The notes beneath the pieces were generated by a model. That model did not search any database and was not told the origin of the DNA. It saw nothing but the letters and a program-made list of their open reading frames with translations. From Micromonospora rosaria (lineage in GTDB: Bacteria > Actinomycetota > Actinomycetes > Mycobacteriales > Micromonosporaceae), in NCBI RefSeq assembly GCF_001567585.1, contig NZ_LRQV01000084.1, positions 1-32,271 of the forward strand: 32,271 bases of DNA, given 5' to 3'. A program made the position numbers and the translations under genes. Each line of letters starts with the position of its first letter. The stretch's first letter is position 1. Shown here piece after piece: positions 30,352-32,271 of the stretch.

Positions 30352-32247
30352 ATGGCTGGAATGAGAAGGCCCTGGCGCAGGGGACTCGCGGTCCTCTCCG
30401 TGACGGCCCTCGCCGTCCTCGGCGTTTCGCCCCAGGCGGTGGCGGCGGACGAGCCGCCGACGATCGTCGTCACCGACGGCGTCACGCAACCGGTGTTCGG
30501 CTACGGCGACGCCATCCGGGAGCGCCTCTTCGTCGAATCCACCTTCGACAGCGACAAGGACGGCCTGCGCGACATCATCGCGTTCGACGTCATGCGGCCG
30601 AAGGCGACGCAGGACGGGCTCAAGGTCCCGGTCGTGATGGACGCCAGCCCGTACTACACCACGCTGTGCCGGGGCAACGACTCCGAGTGCAAGGTCGACG
30701 TCGACGGCGACGGGCTGCTCGACAAGTGGCCGCTGTGGTACGACAACTACTTCGTCCCGCGCGGTTACGCGGTGATCCTGCTGGACATGGTCGGCACCGG
30801 CTTCTCCACCGGCTGCCCCACCACGAACGCCAAGGAAGACAACATCTCCGCCAAGCAGGCGATCAACTGGCTGAACGGCCGGGCCACCGCCCGCAACGCC
30901 GCCGGTGAGATCGTCAAGGCGGACTGGCACAACGGCAAGACCGGCATGATCGGCAAGTCGTACGACGGCTCGCTGGCCATGGCCACCGCGGTGACCGGGG
31001 TGAAGGGCCTGACCACGATCGTGCCGATCGGCGGCCCCACCGAGTACTACGACTACGTGCGCAGCAACGGCGTGGTCACCCGGGGCAACAGCTACGTCTC
31101 CTACCTGGCGAACGTGGTCACCAACCCGGAGCGGCGGGCGCACTGCGCGCCGGTGCGCGACGCCATCGGCGCGGCCGACGGCGACGAGCACGGTGACTAC
31201 ACCTCCTTCTGGAACGAGCGCAGCTACGTCAAGAAGGTCCCGAACCAGACCGCCAGCGTGCTGCTCTACCACGGCATCAACGACGACAACGTCCGTGCCG
31301 ACCACATGAGCAAGTACTGGTACGCCCTCGCGGAGAACGACGTCCCGCGCAAGCTGTGGATCTCCCAGGAGGGGCACGTCGACCCGTTCGACTCCCGCCG
31401 GGAGGTGTGGGTGAACACCCTGCACCGCTGGTTCGACTTCTGGCTCCAGGGCATCTCCAACGGCATCATGGACGAGCCGCGCCTGGACATCGAGCGGGCC
31501 GCCGACGTGTGGGAGACCCACGCCGACTGGCCGATCCCGGGCATGGCCCAGACCGAGGTCTTCCTCCAGCCCGGCACCACCGGGGCCGGCGGACTCAAGC
31601 TGGTCCCGACCGCCAAGCCGGTGACCTCGGGCTTCCAGGACCACCGGACCCAGTCGCAGACCACGATGATCAACAACCCGGACGTGGTCCAGCCCAACCG
31701 GCTGGCCTTCCTGTCCGAGCCGCTGACCGCGCCGCTGCACATCTCCGGTACCCCGACCATGCAGATCCGGGCCTCCGCCGACCAGACCGACACCAACTTC
31801 GGGGTCATCCTGGTCGACTACGGCCGCGACGAGCGGGTCGCCCACCGGGCCTCCGGCGAGGGCATCATCACCCTGGACACCAAGGACTGCTGGGGCCTGG
31901 GCAACGAGCACGACCCCGGCTGCTACCGGCAGACCGTCAAGCGGGTCGCCACCGCCGACTCGGAGCTGGTGACCAAGGGCATCATGGACGCCCAGAACCG
32001 GATCTCGCTGCGCCAGTCGGTGCCGCTGGTGCCGGGTGAGAGCTACAACTTCACCTGGCCGCTGCTGCCCGAGGACTACGTCTTCAAGGCCGGTCACCGC
32101 ATCGGCGTGATCCTGGTGGCCAGCTACCCGCAGTACTCCAGCCAGGCCGACACCACGCTCGCGAACATCACGGTGAACCTGAAGAGCAGCAAGATCGTCC
32201 TGCCCGTGGTCGGGGGCACCGCCGCCGCCCACGCCGCCGGACTCTGA
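30352..32247 (+). CDS. Secreted CocE/NonD-type X-Pro dipeptidyl-peptidase-like hydrolase (S15)
   Basis: A 631-aa secreted alpha/beta-hydrolase. Signal peptide about 1-32 (cleavage near AVA-A), then an S15 catalytic domain with nucleophile Ser203 in GKSYDGS, Asp311 or Asp312 in HGINDDNVR and His342 in QEGHVDPF. The C-terminal jelly-roll domain (about 390 to the end) matches the X-Pro peptidase C-domain layout and ends in HRIGVILVASYPQYS. A calcium-like VDVDGDGLLDKW segment lies near 115. It should release X-Pro dipeptides or hydrolyse related esters/amides outside the cell. ATG 30352 follows AAGGAGA; an in-frame GTG at 30244 has a poor spacing and would spoil the signal peptide. It looks unrelated to the sulfation genes. 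Confidence 0.9.
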   Translation: MAGMRRPWRRGLAVLSVTALAVLGVSPQAVAADEPPTIVVTDGVTQPVFGYGDAIRERLFVESTFDSDKDGLRDIIAFDVMRPKATQDGLKVPVVMDASPYYTTLCRGNDSECKVDVDGDGLLDKWPLWYDNYFVPRGYAVILLDMVGTGFSTGCPTTNAKEDNISAKQAINWLNGRATARNAAGEIVKADWHNGKTGMIGKSYDGSLAMATAVTGVKGLTTIVPIGGPTEYYDYVRSNGVVTRGNSYVSYLANVVTNPERRAHCAPVRDAIGAADGDEHGDYTSFWNERSYVKKVPNQTASVLLYHGINDDNVRADHMSKYWYALAENDVPRKLWISQEGHVDPFDSRREVWVNTLHRWFDFWLQGISNGIMDEPRLDIERAADVWETHADWPIPGMAQTEVFLQPGTTGAGGLKLVPTAKPVTSGFQDHRTQSQTTMINNPDVVQPNRLAFLSEPLTAPLHISGTPTMQIRASADQTDTNFGVILVDYGRDERVAHRASGEGIITLDTKDCWGLGNEHDPGCYRQTVKRVATADSELVTKGIMDAQNRISLRQSVPLVPGESYNFTWPLLPEDYVFKAGHRIGVILVASYPQYSSQADTTLANITVNLKSSKIVLPVVGGTAAAHAAGL

Positions 32248-32271
32248 TCCGCACCCGCTGACCGGCCGGGC

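Overview
The window is high-GC actinobacterial chromosome, about three-quarters G+C by eye. It has strong G/C third-position bias, many GTG starts and many 4-bp stop/start overlaps. The general style, the CebR-type cellulase operator and a GTTAACAGGGG-type intergenic repeat that I remember from Micromonosporaceae suggest Micromonospora or a close relative. That assignment is inference; no rRNA or other marker is present.

Region 1 (1-6584, + strand) is a tightly coupled six-gene unit. It encodes a multi-spanning LPG-synthase-TM/AglD-type membrane protein (5' end cut off by the window), a class III aminotransferase, an extended SDR epimerase/dehydratase, a UbiA-family enzyme resembling decaprenyl-phosphate phosphoribosyltransferase, a membrane-anchored endonuclease/exonuclease/phosphatase-fold protein, and a GT4 glycosyltransferase. 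The set looks like a pathway that makes and handles a polyprenyl-linked, possibly aminated, sugar. It ends at a bidirectional terminator shared with region 2.

Region 2 (6599-16610) is a mosaic of mostly secreted and housekeeping genes. It holds a CBM2-GH5 cellulase with a promoter and a near-perfect CebR operator, and a broken trypsin/VCBS-repeat gene that lacks its 5' end and carries a nonsense codon in the fourth repeat. It also holds a DUF574-type SAM methyltransferase, a pair of short repeats, and a PucR-family regulator divergent from a DapA-family protein whose Schiff-base lysine is replaced by arginine. An M6-type secreted metalloprotease and two tandem lipoproteins follow; the second lipoprotein is TlpA-like, and the two share almost identical signal-peptide DNA.

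Region 3 (about 16680-30214) is the most interesting part, a candidate sulfated exopolysaccharide locus. One rightward unit encodes a GT4 glycosyltransferase, a Wzy/O-antigen-ligase-like polymerase, a Wzz-like chain-length protein, a Wzx-like flippase and a sulfotransferase. A leftward unit encodes two sulfotransferases and a glycosidase-like lipoprotein. A second rightward unit encodes a GT4 glycosyltransferase and two more sulfotransferases. Five mutually divergent sulfotransferases with a Wzx/Wzy/Wzz set imply an extracellular polysaccharide sulfated at several positions. Three of its candidate promoters carry the same TAGCGT -10 box. No initiating phosphoglycosyltransferase and no PAPS-synthesis genes lie in the window.

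Region 4 (30352-32247) is a complete secreted S15/CocE-type X-Pro dipeptidyl-peptidase-like gene. I saw no tRNA, rRNA, CRISPR array, transposase or phage gene.
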